NCBI GenBank assembly: GCA_902768665.1
Contig: CACXMA010000015.1
Location: forward strand, 1-64,000
Origin: an uncultured Bacteroidia bacterium
GTDB lineage: Bacteria > Bacteroidota > Bacteroidia > Bacteroidales > UBA932
Reading direction: 5' to 3'
Length of the DNA: 64,000 bases
In this document: positions 6,410 to 15,069 of the stretch, piece after piece
How positions within the stretch are numbered: the first letter of the stretch is position 1
How the letters are laid out: the number at the start of each line of letters is the position of its first letter
The notes under the pieces: model-generated
Database searches by the model: none
Seen by the model: only the letters and a program-made list of their open reading frames with translations
Told to the model about the DNA's origin: nothing
Program-made: the position numbers and the translations under genes

Positions 6410-9319
6410 ATGATAGACGCAACCTCTCTGATGGCCAGGCGGATTCGGCGGATTCTGCTGGTGTGCAACAATTACGACAATTTCTCCCTGGAGGAGGACG
6501 GCCGGCTGGACGCCCGCATCGCCCGGGAATACGCGGAACTGAACCTCAGCAATCCGCCCGTCTTCGTCCGGGCCGCATCCACCCTGGAAGCACTGGAGTG
6601 GGCCGAGGCCGGCGAACGCTGGGACCTGATCATCACGATGTACAATGTCGGAGAGGTGGACGTTTTCGAGTTCTCCCGCAGGATGAAGGCCTATGAAGCC
6701 CACGTGCCCATCGTGCTCCTGACCTCTTACTCCAAGGAAGTTTACCGGCAGATGGAAGAGCACGACCGCTCCGCCATCGACCACTTCTTCTGCTGGAACG
6801 GCAGCACGGACCTCATTATCGCCATCATCAAGCTGCTGGAAGACAGCATGAACGCCCCGCACGACATCCTCGAAAGCGGCGTGCAGTGCATCCTGCTGGT
6901 GGAGGATTCGGTGCGTTACTATTCCACCTATCTGCCCCTGCTGTACAAACTCGTCCTCCAGCAGAACATTGCCGCCGTCCGGGACGCCCTCAACGAAGAG
7001 CAGCAGATCTTCCGCAAACGCGCCCGGCCGAAGATTCTGATGGCCACGAACTACGACGATGCCGTCAACCTCTATAATACGTATAAGGAGAACCTGCTGG
7101 GTGTCATTTCCGACATCGGATTCGTGCTGCACCGGGGCGACAAATCCTCGGAGGAGAAACTGGACGCCGGCGTCGACCTCTGCAACCTGATTCGGGAAGA
7201 GTATCCGAAGATGTCCATCCTGATGCAGTCCTCACAGGAGAGCATGCGCAGCGTCGCCGAAGGGCTCCGGGCCGGCTTCCTGATGAAACGCTCCAAGACG
7301 CTCACCCACCAACTGTCCGAATACATCGGCCGCGAGTTCGGTTTCGGCGATTTCGTGGCGATGGATGCGAAGGGACGCGAAATCGCCCGGGCAGCGGACC
7401 TGCAGGGTGCGGAGAGAATCATCGCGAGCCTGCCGGAAAAGGTTCTTACCGAGATGCGCAGCAAGAACTATGTCTCCCGCTGGCTGCTGGCCCGCGGTAT
7501 CTTCTCTGTAGGCATGTCACTGAAAAACGGGAGTTTCCGGGACTCGGAAGAATTTCGGGCCCGGACGGTCTCGCTCATCCACGACTACCGCATCTCGCAG
7601 GCGCTGGGCGTCGTGGCGAAATTCGACCCGGCCACCTACAACGACACGATCTGGTTCTCCCGTTTCGGAGAGGGCTCCCTCGGCGGTAAGGCGAGAGGTC
7701 TAGCCTTCCTCAACCAGATACTCTACAAGCACCGGCTTTTCAGCAAATGGGAAGATGCGCGGGTAATGGTGCCGCGCACCCTGGTGATCGCGACGGAATA
7801 TTTCGACCGCTTCATCCTGGAGAACGGCCTGCAGTATGTCATCAATTCGGATATTTCCGACACGGAGATCCTCTCCGAGTTCGTTTCCTCCAACCTGCCT
7901 ACGGATCTGACGGAAGCCCTCCGGGCCTTTATCCGCGTCGTGCACACACCGCTGGCCGTGCGTTCTTCCTCCAAACTGGAAGACTCATACTACCAGCCGT
8001 TTGCGGGCGTTTATTCGACCTACATGATCCCTGCGGTGGAGAATGAGGACCAGCAGCTCCGCCTGCTGGCCAAGGCCATCAAGAGCGTCTATGCGTCCGT
8101 CTACTTCGCCTCTTCGAGAGGTTATATCACCGCGACGGCGAACGTCATTTCCGAGGAAAAGATGGCCATCATCCTGCAGGAGATCTGCGGAACGGAAGAG
8201 GAGGGTTTCTTCTTTCCGACCCTTTCCGGCGTCGCCCGCAGCGTCAATTTCTACCCCATCGGCTACGAAAAGGCCGAGGAGGGTATCGTCAAACTCGCTT
8301 TCGGGCTGGGCAAGGCGGTCGTAGACGGCGAGCAGGTCCTGCGTTTCTCTCCTGCCTACCCCAAGCACGTGCTGCAGACCTCGACGCCGGAGCTGGCCAT
8401 ACGGGAGACCCAGCAGGTGATGTACGCGCTGAATCTCCAGCCGGAACGCTTCAAGACCTCCGTCGACGACGCCGTGAACCTCGAGCGCATCCCCACTTCG
8501 GACTGCGTACGTTTCCAGGGTTTCTCCCGGGTCGCCTCCACCTATGACTATGAGAACCAGCGCATTGTGGATTCCCCTATTCCCAGAGGACCCAAGATCG
8601 TCACCTTCGCCCATGTCCTCCGCTACGGCACCTTCCCCCTGGCACCCATTGTACAGGATCTCCTCAGCATCTGCTCGGAAGAGATGAAGTGCAGCGTTGA
8701 GATCGAATTTGCAGCAGAGCTTTCAACCGGCATATTCAACGCATTACAAATCAGACCGATATCTTCCGACAGCATCCATGCCGAAGTGGATTGGAAAAGC
8801 ATCGATGAAAGCGATGCGCTTGTCCGTTCCGAGAGTGCCCTCGGCACGGGTTGGATACCGGATCTAAGGGATGTGGTGTACCTGAAAGCCGAAGCCTTCG
8901 ACAAAATGAAGACCGTCGAAATGGCCGCCGAGCTCCGGGAGCTGAACGCCCGGCTCCGGACGGAGGGCAGGCAGTATGTTCTCATCGGTTACGGCCGCTG
9001 GGGATCCAGCATTCCGACTTTGGGTGTACCGGTGACATGGAGCGACATTTCCGAAACCAAAGCCCTCGTCGAGTGCTCCCTTCCCGACTTCCGGGTCGAC
9101 CCGAGCCAGGGGACCCATTTCTTCCAGAACCTGACCTCCTTCAACGCCGGATACGTCAATGTAGACCCTTATTCCCGGCCGGGCGATGCACTGGACCTAA
9201 GCGCCCTGGATGCCCTGCCGGCGGTATACGAGACGCAGTTCCTCCGTCACGTCCGCGTGGAAACGCCTCTCGGGGTCTGTATCGACGGGCGCGCAGGCCG
9301 GGCGCTCGTCAAGCTATAA
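6410..9319 (+). CDS. Tandem receiver domains plus PPDK/PEP-synthase nucleotide-binding domain
   Basis: The 969-residue cytoplasmic protein has two response-regulator-like domains. The first (about 8-120) has lost the phospho-Asp (DLIITMYNVG). The second (about 165-310) keeps the acidic pair (LLVEDS), the Asp (VISDIGF, near residue 235), a Ser (MQSSQ) and the Lys (LMKRS). From about residue 415 it matches the ATP-grasp domain of pyruvate phosphate dikinase/PEP synthase (EGSLGGKARGLAFLN; PLAVRSSSKLEDSYYQPFAG). The phosphohistidine swivelling domain and the PEP-binding barrel are absent, so it cannot be a complete PEP synthase. Similar proteins are conserved hypotheticals in Bacteroidetes. Receiver input may control an ATP-dependent phosphotransfer. 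It overlaps the convergent TSCPD gene by 6 bp. Confidence 0.82.
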   Translation: MIDATSLMARRIRRILLVCNNYDNFSLEEDGRLDARIAREYAELNLSNPPVFVRAASTLEALEWAEAGERWDLIITMYNVGEVDVFEFSRRMKAYEAHVPIVLLTSYSKEVYRQMEEHDRSAIDHFFCWNGSTDLIIAIIKLLEDSMNAPHDILESGVQCILLVEDSVRYYSTYLPLLYKLVLQQNIAAVRDALNEEQQIFRKRARPKILMATNYDDAVNLYNTYKENLLGVISDIGFVLHRGDKSSEEKLDAGVDLCNLIREEYPKMSILMQSSQESMRSVAEGLRAGFLMKRSKTLTHQLSEYIGREFGFGDFVAMDAKGREIARAADLQGAERIIASLPEKVLTEMRSKNYVSRWLLARGIFSVGMSLKNGSFRDSEEFRARTVSLIHDYRISQALGVVAKFDPATYNDTIWFSRFGEGSLGGKARGLAFLNQILYKHRLFSKWEDARVMVPRTLVIATEYFDRFILENGLQYVINSDISDTEILSEFVSSNLPTDLTEALRAFIRVVHTPLAVRSSSKLEDSYYQPFAGVYSTYMIPAVENEDQQLRLLAKAIKSVYASVYFASSRGYITATANVISEEKMAIILQEICGTEEEGFFFPTLSGVARSVNFYPIGYEKAEEGIVKLAFGLGKAVVDGEQVLRFSPAYPKHVLQTSTPELAIRETQQVMYALNLQPERFKTSVDDAVNLERIPTSDCVRFQGFSRVASTYDYENQRIVDSPIPRGPKIVTFAHVLRYGTFPLAPIVQDLLSICSEEMKCSVEIEFAAELSTGIFNALQIRPISSDSIHAEVDWKSIDESDALVRSESALGTGWIPDLRDVVYLKAEAFDKMKTVEMAAELRELNARLRTEGRQYVLIGYGRWGSSIPTLGVPVTWSDISETKALVECSLPDFRVDPSQGTHFFQNLTSFNAGYVNVDPYSRPGDALDLSALDALPAVYETQFLRHVRVETPLGVCIDGRAGRALVKL

Positions 9320-9607
9320 GGAAAGCTTCCTGAGCGCCCGGGCCAGCTGGTCCGGGCAGCTTGTACCGCGGCCCTTGCAGTCGATGCCTTCGAGAAGGGC
9401 GATGACGTCCTGCACTTTCCGGCCGATGCAAAGGGCGGCGAGTCCTTTCGTATTCCCGTTGCAGCCCTTGGTGTACTGCACGCGGCGGATGGTGTCGCCC
9501 TCGGTCTCGATTTCGATCTTCTCGGAGCAGACGACCGCGCAGGTCTGGAAAGAGGAGCGGCGGATTCCGTCCTCGGTTGTGTCACTGATAAGCGTTACGT
9601 CGAACAT
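9314..9607 (-). CDS. TSCPD domain protein (TIGR03905-like)
   Basis: The 97-residue protein has conserved cysteine motifs: VVCSEKIEIE, KGCNGNTKGLAALCIGR and CKGRGTSCPDQLARAL. The last resembles the small domain at the end of some class II ribonucleotide reductases and names the TSCPD family. Stand-alone versions are widespread in anaerobes and have no established role; the spaced cysteines suggest metal binding. It lies 14 bp downstream of proC on the same strand, so the two may be co-transcribed. Confidence 0.82.
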   Translation of the reverse strand: MFDVTLISDTTEDGIRRSSFQTCAVVCSEKIEIETEGDTIRRVQYTKGCNGNTKGLAALCIGRKVQDVIALLEGIDCKGRGTSCPDQLARALRKLSL

Positions 9608-9621
9608 ATAGAGTCAATCCG

Positions 9622-10389
9622 TTAATTCTTATAAGCTTTGAGTCCGGCGACGACGGCGGCCGTGAAGCCGGCCTCCTCCATGGCGTTGAGCCCGCGGATG
9701 GTGATGCCGCCGGGGGTCGTGACCCGGTCGATTTCCGCTTCCGGGTGCGCTGCGTGGGCTGCAGCGAGGTCCACGGCGCCCTTCATGGTCTGGTATACGG
9801 CCGCCAGGGCCTCCCGGGGATACAGGCCCAGCTGGACGCCGCCCTCCATGGCCGCACGGGCATAGCGCAGGGCGAAAGCCGTGCCGCAGGAGGCCACCAT
9901 CATGCCGGCCTCGAGCCGCTTCTCGTCCACGATCAGCGTCTTGCCCAGTTTATCGAAGAGCGACAGGACCAGCCTGTCTTCCTCCCCGAGGACGGCCGTT
10001 GCAAACGTCATGCTCTCCCCTATCTCGGCGGCCAGATTCGGAATGACCGTATAGGCAGCCCGGACCCCCGTCCCGGCGAGCCACTGCGCCATCTGCGCCG
10101 AAGGAATGCCGGCGGCAAGGGACAGCAGCAGTTTCCCGGAAAGGGCCGGAGCGATCTCGTCGAGGACCGGCTGCACCAGCCAGGGCTTCACCCCGAGGAT
10201 GACGATATCGGCCCCCGCCGCCGCGGCGGCATTGTCCAGCGACGTTCCGATTCCGAGCGCCGTGTATTTTTCCAGCGTGGCGGCATGCGCCGTCGTGACG
10301 GTCAGGGGATACTCCCCCGCATAGCGGTGGAGGCCCAGCGCCACGGCGCCGCCCATGTTCCCCGCTCCGATGATGGCTATCTTCTCCAT
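9622..10389 (-). CDS. proC: Pyrroline-5-carboxylate reductase
   Basis: ProC reduces pyrroline-5-carboxylate to proline with NAD(P)H. The N-terminal Rossmann motif KIAIIGAGNMGGAVA, the VILGVKPW segment and the C-terminal signature TTPGGITIRGLNAMEEAGF are all present. Length (255 residues) is normal. I chose MEKIAIIG at 10389 because the promoter box (10409-10416) would leave the other candidate ATG (10401) almost leaderless. Other proline genes (proA, proB) are not in the window. Confidence 0.95.
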   Translation of the reverse strand: MEKIAIIGAGNMGGAVALGLHRYAGEYPLTVTTAHAATLEKYTALGIGTSLDNAAAAAGADIVILGVKPWLVQPVLDEIAPALSGKLLLSLAAGIPSAQMAQWLAGTGVRAAYTVIPNLAAEIGESMTFATAVLGEEDRLVLSLFDKLGKTLIVDEKRLEAGMMVASCGTAFALRYARAAMEGGVQLGLYPREALAAVYQTMKGAVDLAAAHAAHPEAEIDRVTTPGGITIRGLNAMEEAGFTAAVVAGLKAYKN

Positions 10390-10408
10390 TCTCAAAGGCA
10401 TTATCGTT

Positions 10409-10416
10409 CAAAGATA
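10409..10416 (-). promoter_or_regulatory. -7 box of proC
   Basis: TATCTTTG read on the minus strand, about 20 bp before the ATG at 10389. Confidence 0.55.
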
Positions 10417-10434
10417 CGCATTATTTTACAATTC

Positions 10435-11361
10435 CTACAGCCGGATGGCATCCTTCCGGATGACCGGGCTCAGCAGATGGCCGGGGATGATCGCCTTGAC
10501 GGCGCGGATGACGGCATTCAGCATGGCCTCATGTATGTAGTCCTTCCGGATGACGAGGGAGAGCGTCCTTCCCAGCGCAGGTTCGACAATCGGCCGCAGA
10601 CGGGTCTGCAGGCTATACAGAATCATGCCGATATGGGTCTCCGGTACGATGGTCAAGCCGCCGCTCTCGTTGACGATCTGGGTCAGCGTTCCGATGCGGC
10701 CGCCCTCAAAATAATGCTCATAACCGTTCCTGTCCTCCTGGGGAAGCGTCTCGATCTTCATGAGACGGACACCACCTTTCATGATCCAGACGGAGCGGCC
10801 GAGCAGGGACTTCGCCGGAATGCTTTCCAGGGCGTAGGCCGGATCCGTTTCGCTGACATAGGCATAGAAATGCTCGGTCCAAAGCGGGATTTCCAGCAGC
10901 TCCGGGTCGTCGACCGGAGCGGCCATGATCCCCATGTCCACCTCCGCCTTGTGCAGCCGGTCGCGGAGGGTGTCCGTCAGCATCTCCTGGGTCTGCAGCA
11001 GGATGGAAGGGTGATTCTCACCTATATATTTAAAGAGACCCGGGACCAGGATCGGCGCCACGGTGGAAATCAGCGCAATGCGCAGCGGCCCGGACAGGAT
11101 GCGTTTCTCGTCAAGAGCCAGTTCCGCGATCTGGTCGGCGTTGTACAGGACGACTTTGGCCTTGTCGATGATTTTACGCCCGATTTCCGTAGGGGCCAGC
11201 GGATGGGCGTCCCGGTTGAAAATGACGGCGTCGAGTTCCTCTTCCAGTTTCTTTACCATGATGCTCATCGTGGACTGTGTCAGGCCGCAGGCATCAGCCG
11301 CCTTTCCGAAATGGCGGTATTCATCGATGGCTACGATGTAGCGGAGTTGTTGGAGGGTCAT
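10435..11361 (-). CDS. OxyR-type LysR regulator lacking the redox cysteines
   Basis: The 308-residue protein has an N-terminal winged HTH (MTLQQLRYIVAIDEYRHFGK, CGLTQSTMSIMVKKLEEEL) and a C-terminal periplasmic-binding-like sensor ending in RPIVEPALGRTLSLVIRKDY. The closest match I know is OxyR of Bacteroides. OxyR proteins carry peroxide-sensing cysteines in a segment like EEGHCLRNQ. Here the equivalent region (about 194-207) reads MKGGVRLMKIETLPQ with no cysteine. The only Cys in the protein is Cys25, in the HTH. It is therefore probably a LysR regulator with another signal. It is divergent from trkH with a 102-bp shared control region. Confidence 0.85.
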   Translation of the reverse strand: MTLQQLRYIVAIDEYRHFGKAADACGLTQSTMSIMVKKLEEELDAVIFNRDAHPLAPTEIGRKIIDKAKVVLYNADQIAELALDEKRILSGPLRIALISTVAPILVPGLFKYIGENHPSILLQTQEMLTDTLRDRLHKAEVDMGIMAAPVDDPELLEIPLWTEHFYAYVSETDPAYALESIPAKSLLGRSVWIMKGGVRLMKIETLPQEDRNGYEHYFEGGRIGTLTQIVNESGGLTIVPETHIGMILYSLQTRLRPIVEPALGRTLSLVIRKDYIHEAMLNAVIRAVKAIIPGHLLSPVIRKDAIRL

Positions 11362-11387
11362 CCCGTGTTTGATTGATAATTTCAATG

Positions 11388-11395
11388 CAAAGATA
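11388..11395 (-). promoter_or_regulatory. -7 box of the OxyR-like gene
   Basis: TATCTTTG on the minus strand, 26 bp before the start codon. It lies back to back with the trkH promoter, so the regulator could control both genes from one site. Confidence 0.55.
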
Positions 11396-11430
11396 AAAAT
11401 TTTTGTATTGATAAATGCAACAGGGCGGAA

Positions 11431-11438
11431 TAACTTTG
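11431..11438 (+). promoter_or_regulatory. -7 box of trkH
   Basis: TAACTTTG lies 25 bp before the trkH ATG at 11464, within the divergent OxyR-like/trkH region. Confidence 0.55.
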
Positions 11439-11463
11439 CTGCCGGTATCAATATCAACGACTT

Positions 11464-12909
11464 ATGAAAGCGATCATCATTTCCTGGTATATCGGCATAG
11501 CGCTGCTGTTCGTGAGCGCCCTTATGACCGTATCGGGTATCATCGCCTGCTTCTTCCCGGGAGACGACAGCCGGATTCCGCTGCTGCTGTCGGCCCTGCT
11601 GACGGGCATCGTCGGCCTCTATCCCCTCATCTTTGTCCGCAGGGGAAAGTACAGGCTCAATTTCCGCGAAGGGAACTTTGTCGTGGTCGGGTCCTGGCTG
11701 GCGGCCTGCATCTTCGGCATGCTGCCCTTCCTCTTCTACGGCGGGGATTTCAGCTTTGTCAACGCCCTCTTCGAGAGCGTATCCGGCTTCACGACCACGG
11801 GCGCATCCATCCTGACGGACATCGAGTCGCTCCCCCACGGCCTCCTGTTCTGGCGGACGGCGACGGCCTGGGTCGGCGGCGTCGGTATCGTCACGCTCTT
11901 TTCCCGCCTGATGGTCGGGCGTTCGGACCAGTCCACCCTGTCCGGCGCCGAGATTTCCCGGATCGCCCGGGAAGAGCTGCCCGGCGAGCGCAGCGAGTTC
12001 TTCGCCAACATCATGCTGATCACCTATATTTCCCTCACCGTCCTCACGGGCGTGGCGCTTCGGCTGACGGGCATCGGCTGGTTCGACGCCGCCACGACGG
12101 CCATGTCCGCCTGCAGCACCTGCGGTTTCTGCACGCGCAACGCCAGCATCGCCTCCTTCGCCAACCCGGCGGCCGAAAGCGTCCTGACGGTCGCCATGCT
12201 CCTTGCCGGCATCAATTTCGGCCTGGTGTTCCTCACCTTCATCCGAGGCAGCCGGAAAAACGTTTTCAAGACCGAGGTCTCCCGGGCCTTCCTCTCCCTG
12301 GCGGCCGTTTCCATCGCCGTCGTCACCGCCGACCTCCTCATCAACGGCAGTTACGCTTCCTTCGGCAGGGCTTTCCGGGACGCCGCCTTCCAGGTGGCCT
12401 CCCTCGTCACGACGACGGGCTTCGCCACCTGCGACACGACCCTGTGGCCTACGCTGTCGATGGGCATCCTGCTCGTGTGCTCGCTGATCTGCGGCTGCAG
12501 CGGATCGACTTCCGGCGGCATCAAGATGGACCGCATCCTGCTGGCCGGCAAAGGCGTCCTCCAGAAAGTGAAGAGCTACACCCACCCGGGGACCATCTAT
12601 ACCATCCGCGTAGACGGGCACCAGCGCAGCGACGCCCAGGTGAGCGACGCCTTCGGATTCATCGTCTGCTACGTGTCCATCATGATCCTCTGCTGCCTGA
12701 TCAACTTCGCCGGCGGGCTGGACTTCACCACCGGCCTGACCGCTTCCATCGCCAGCATCGGCAACGTCGGGCCGGGCTTCGGGGATGTCGGTTCCATGGC
12801 CAATTATGCCGACATGCCGACCCTGATCAAAGTCAGTTCGATGGTCGAGATGCTGATCGGCCGACTCGAAATTTTCCCGGTGCTCTACCTCTTCCGCGGC
12901 TTTCGGTAA
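11464..12909 (+). CDS. trkH: Trk-type potassium uptake membrane subunit
   Basis: TrkH is the K+ (or Na+)-translocating subunit of the Trk system and normally needs the cytoplasmic nucleotide-binding partner TrkA, which is not in this window. The 481-residue protein has four repeated M1-P-M2 units with selectivity-loop glycines, visible in FESVSGFTTTGASIL, CSTCGFCTRN, TTTGFATCDTTLWP and SIGNVGPGFGDVG. The SGSTSGGIKMDR segment is also typical. Divergent placement from a LysR regulator suggests controlled expression. Confidence 0.93.
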   Translation: MKAIIISWYIGIALLFVSALMTVSGIIACFFPGDDSRIPLLLSALLTGIVGLYPLIFVRRGKYRLNFREGNFVVVGSWLAACIFGMLPFLFYGGDFSFVNALFESVSGFTTTGASILTDIESLPHGLLFWRTATAWVGGVGIVTLFSRLMVGRSDQSTLSGAEISRIAREELPGERSEFFANIMLITYISLTVLTGVALRLTGIGWFDAATTAMSACSTCGFCTRNASIASFANPAAESVLTVAMLLAGINFGLVFLTFIRGSRKNVFKTEVSRAFLSLAAVSIAVVTADLLINGSYASFGRAFRDAAFQVASLVTTTGFATCDTTLWPTLSMGILLVCSLICGCSGSTSGGIKMDRILLAGKGVLQKVKSYTHPGTIYTIRVDGHQRSDAQVSDAFGFIVCYVSIMILCCLINFAGGLDFTTGLTASIASIGNVGPGFGDVGSMANYADMPTLIKVSSMVEMLIGRLEIFPVLYLFRGFR

Positions 12910-12961
12910 GCGCCCCCCGAGAATGACGGCCCAAGGGCTTGCTAATCTTCCGCGAAAGCAT

Positions 12962-12969
12962 TAATTTTG
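12962..12969 (+). promoter_or_regulatory. -7 box of the EamA transporter gene
   Basis: TAATTTTG, 19 bp before the ATG at 12989. Confidence 0.5.
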
Positions 12970-12988
12970 CGCGTTTTATCGCGAAGCT

Positions 12989-13924
12989 ATGCAGCATCTT
13001 GGAGAAATCATTTCGCTGATTGTCGCCATGTCCTGGACGGTGACCGCCCTGTTTGCCGACAAGGCCAGTCACCGGCTCGGTTCCACGACCGCCAACGTCC
13101 TCCGCCTCGTCATGGCCGCCATCTTCCTGGCGGTGATTCTCTGGGTCGGTGTCGGGAGTCCCTATCCCGTATACGCCGACGGAAAGGCCTGGTTCTGGCT
13201 CGCAGCTTCCGCCGTGGTCGGCTATGTCTTCGGCGACTGGTGCCTGTTCAACTGCTATCTGTCCATCGGCGCCCGCTTCGGACAGCTGTTCATGACGCTG
13301 GCCCCGCCGATCGCCGCCATCGCCGGATGGGCCATCCTCGGCGAAAGCCTCAGCTGGAAAGCCGGACTCGCCATGGCGGTCACCCTCAGCGGTATAGCCA
13401 TCTCCATCTTAAGCAGAGGAAAAGACCATCAGGTCCGCCTTACCCTGCCGCTCAAAGGCGTCCTGCTCGGGCTCGGCGCCGGTCTGGGACAGGGCGTCGG
13501 CCTCGTGCTCAGCAAGGTCGGCATGGAGCATTACGAGGCCATCATCCCGCCGGATGCGCCCGAGCAGATGGGCACGCTGCTGCCCTTCGCCTCGACGATG
13601 ATCCGTGCCGTCATCGGCGGAGCCGGTTTCCTCCTCATGCTGGCCCTCCAGAAAAAGACGCAGGAGCTGAAAGCCGCCGTTCACGACCGCACAGGCCTCG
13701 GCTATGCGCTGATCATGACCGTCTTCGGTCCCGTGCTGGGCGTATCCCTCTCGCTGATGGCCGTCCAGTACACCTCCGCCGGTATCGCATCGACGCTGAT
13801 GGCGCTCACGCCGGTGTTCATCCTGATTCCCTACGCCGTCTTCTTCCACCAGCGCATCAAACTCCGCGAACTGATCGGCGTCACCGTGAGCATGGCCGGC
13901 GTCGCCCTTTTCTTCCTTTTCTAA
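12989..13924 (+). CDS. EamA/DMT family transporter
   Basis: The 311-residue protein has ten predicted hydrophobic helices in two EamA repeats. The first contains NVLRLVMAA and a conserved LAPPIAAIAGWAILGE motif. The second has the equivalent STLMALTPVFILIPYAVFFH near the C-terminus. Members export metabolites or amino acids, or act as permeases; substrate cannot be predicted. An extended central loop around DAPEQMG is longer than in compact DMT proteins. Confidence 0.88.
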   Translation: MQHLGEIISLIVAMSWTVTALFADKASHRLGSTTANVLRLVMAAIFLAVILWVGVGSPYPVYADGKAWFWLAASAVVGYVFGDWCLFNCYLSIGARFGQLFMTLAPPIAAIAGWAILGESLSWKAGLAMAVTLSGIAISILSRGKDHQVRLTLPLKGVLLGLGAGLGQGVGLVLSKVGMEHYEAIIPPDAPEQMGTLLPFASTMIRAVIGGAGFLLMLALQKKTQELKAAVHDRTGLGYALIMTVFGPVLGVSLSLMAVQYTSAGIASTLMALTPVFILIPYAVFFHQRIKLRELIGVTVSMAGVALFFLF

Positions 13925-13939
13925 ACGAAAGGAATTTCG

Positions 13940-13947
13940 TATCTTTG
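13940..13947 (+). promoter_or_regulatory. -7 box of luxS
   Basis: TATCTTTG, 29 bp before the luxS ATG at 13977. It probably serves the whole luxS-FNT-BASS-flavoprotein run. Confidence 0.6.
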
Positions 13948-13976
13948 TCCTCCGAACATTCAGCATCAGCAACGAT

Positions 13977-14471
13977 ATGGAAGTTATCCAGAGTTTTACC
14001 ATCGACCATTCCTGCCTGAAGCCGGGCATCTATGTCTCCCGCGTGGACAAAGGCTTCACGACCTTCGACCTCCGCATCACCGAGCCCAACAAAGAGCCCG
14101 CCGTCGCTCCCGCCGCCATGCACAGCCTGGAGCACCTGATGGCGACATGGTTCCGCAACAGCGAGGCGAAGGACGATGTCGTCTATGTCGGCCCCATGGG
14201 CTGTCTGACAGGCATGTACGTCATCATGACGGGATCCTACGGCGTCGAGCAGATGCGCCGGCTCACCATCGAATGCCTCCGCTGGATCCTCACGCAGGAG
14301 ACGGTCCCGGCGACGACCCCGGAGACCTGCGGCAACTGCCTGCTGCACGACCTTCCGATGTGCAAGTGGGAGAGTGCCCGCTACCTCGACCGCCTGGAAC
14401 ACGACTTCCACTGCGAATACACCAAACTGCAGATAACCCTCGCCGACGGACGGACCTTCGCCGACGCCTAA
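13977..14471 (+). CDS. luxS: S-ribosylhomocysteine lyase (AI-2 synthesis)
   Basis: LuxS cleaves S-ribosylhomocysteine to homocysteine and DPD, the precursor of autoinducer-2. The 164-residue protein keeps the metal site His-Ser-Leu-Glu-His (49-53) and the third ligand Cys in ETCGNCLLHDL (about residue 118). The conserved Cys of GPMGCLTGMY (about residue 76) is present too. It lies 10 bp upstream of an FNT-type channel gene, an unusual partner for luxS. Confidence 0.97.
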   Translation: MEVIQSFTIDHSCLKPGIYVSRVDKGFTTFDLRITEPNKEPAVAPAAMHSLEHLMATWFRNSEAKDDVVYVGPMGCLTGMYVIMTGSYGVEQMRRLTIECLRWILTQETVPATTPETCGNCLLHDLPMCKWESARYLDRLEHDFHCEYTKLQITLADGRTFADA

Positions 14472-14481
14472 ACCCCTATCC

Positions 14482-15069
14482 ATGAGCAATACCTTTTCCA
14501 CCGTAGCGCGTCCTGCCCTCTTCGCCGGTCTGCTGATCGGCCTCGGATCCTGCGGCTACCTGTCCCTCGGCGGCATTCCCGGTGCCGTGATCTTTGCCTT
14601 CGGCCTCATCACCGTCGTCCTTTTCGGCGTGCCGCTCTATACCGGCAAGGCCGGCGTCACGAACGACATCCCCGAGCTCGTGCTGATCTGGCTGTTCAAC
14701 ATCCTCGGCTGCGTGCTGCTGGGACTGATGATGCGCTCGCTCGGCGGGCAGGCCGTCGACCGCGCGGCGGACATGGTCGCCGGACGCCTGGCACAGGGCC
14801 CCTGGCGCAGTTTCCTGCGTGCCGTCGGCTGCGGCCTGATCATCGACATCGCCGTCTACCTTTACCGCCAGAAAGGCAATCTGCTGCCGGTGGTCTTCGG
14901 CGTGCCGCTGTTTATCGTCTGCGGCTTCTACCACAGCATCGCCGACGTGACCTATCTCTTTGCGGCCGGCACCTGGGATAACGGCCTCCTGTGGTACTAT
15001 CCCCTCATCGTCCTCGGCAACTACGTGGGCTGCAACGTCCGTCGCGTCACCCTGCCCAAGCAGGCATGA
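14482..15069 (+). CDS. Compact formate/nitrite transporter family protein
   Basis: At 195 residues this is shorter than classic FocA/NirC (about 260-285), but the diagnostic FNT parts are visible: a glycine-rich first helix (FAGLLIGLGSCGYLSLGG), the FGLITVVLFGVPLYTG segment matching the usual ELFTGN region, and GFYHSIADVTYLFAAG containing the conserved pore His. FNT pentamers pass small monovalent anions such as formate, nitrite or hydrosulfide. The stop overlaps the next ATG (ATGA), so it is translationally coupled to the BASS transporter. Confidence 0.82.
   Translation: MSNTFSTVARPALFAGLLIGLGSCGYLSLGGIPGAVIFAFGLITVVLFGVPLYTGKAGVTNDIPELVLIWLFNILGCVLLGLMMRSLGGQAVDRAADMVAGRLAQGPWRSFLRAVGCGLIIDIAVYLYRQKGNLLPVVFGVPLFIVCGFYHSIADVTYLFAAGTWDNGLLWYYPLIVLGNYVGCNVRRVTLPKQA

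Noticed and set aside
4743-6413. Long plus-strand open frame opposite pyrG
   Set aside because: It is the antisense shadow of a clear pyrG; high GC keeps stops rare. Similar shadows oppose DUF389, dnaK, leuS, gyrA, clpC, capA and the fimbrial tip gene, and none shows family motifs.
10435-12621. 728-residue frame containing the OxyR-like gene
   Set aside because: Only the last 308 residues (from MTLQQLRY) are protein-like. The rest is antisense to trkH and lies upstream of the promoter box.
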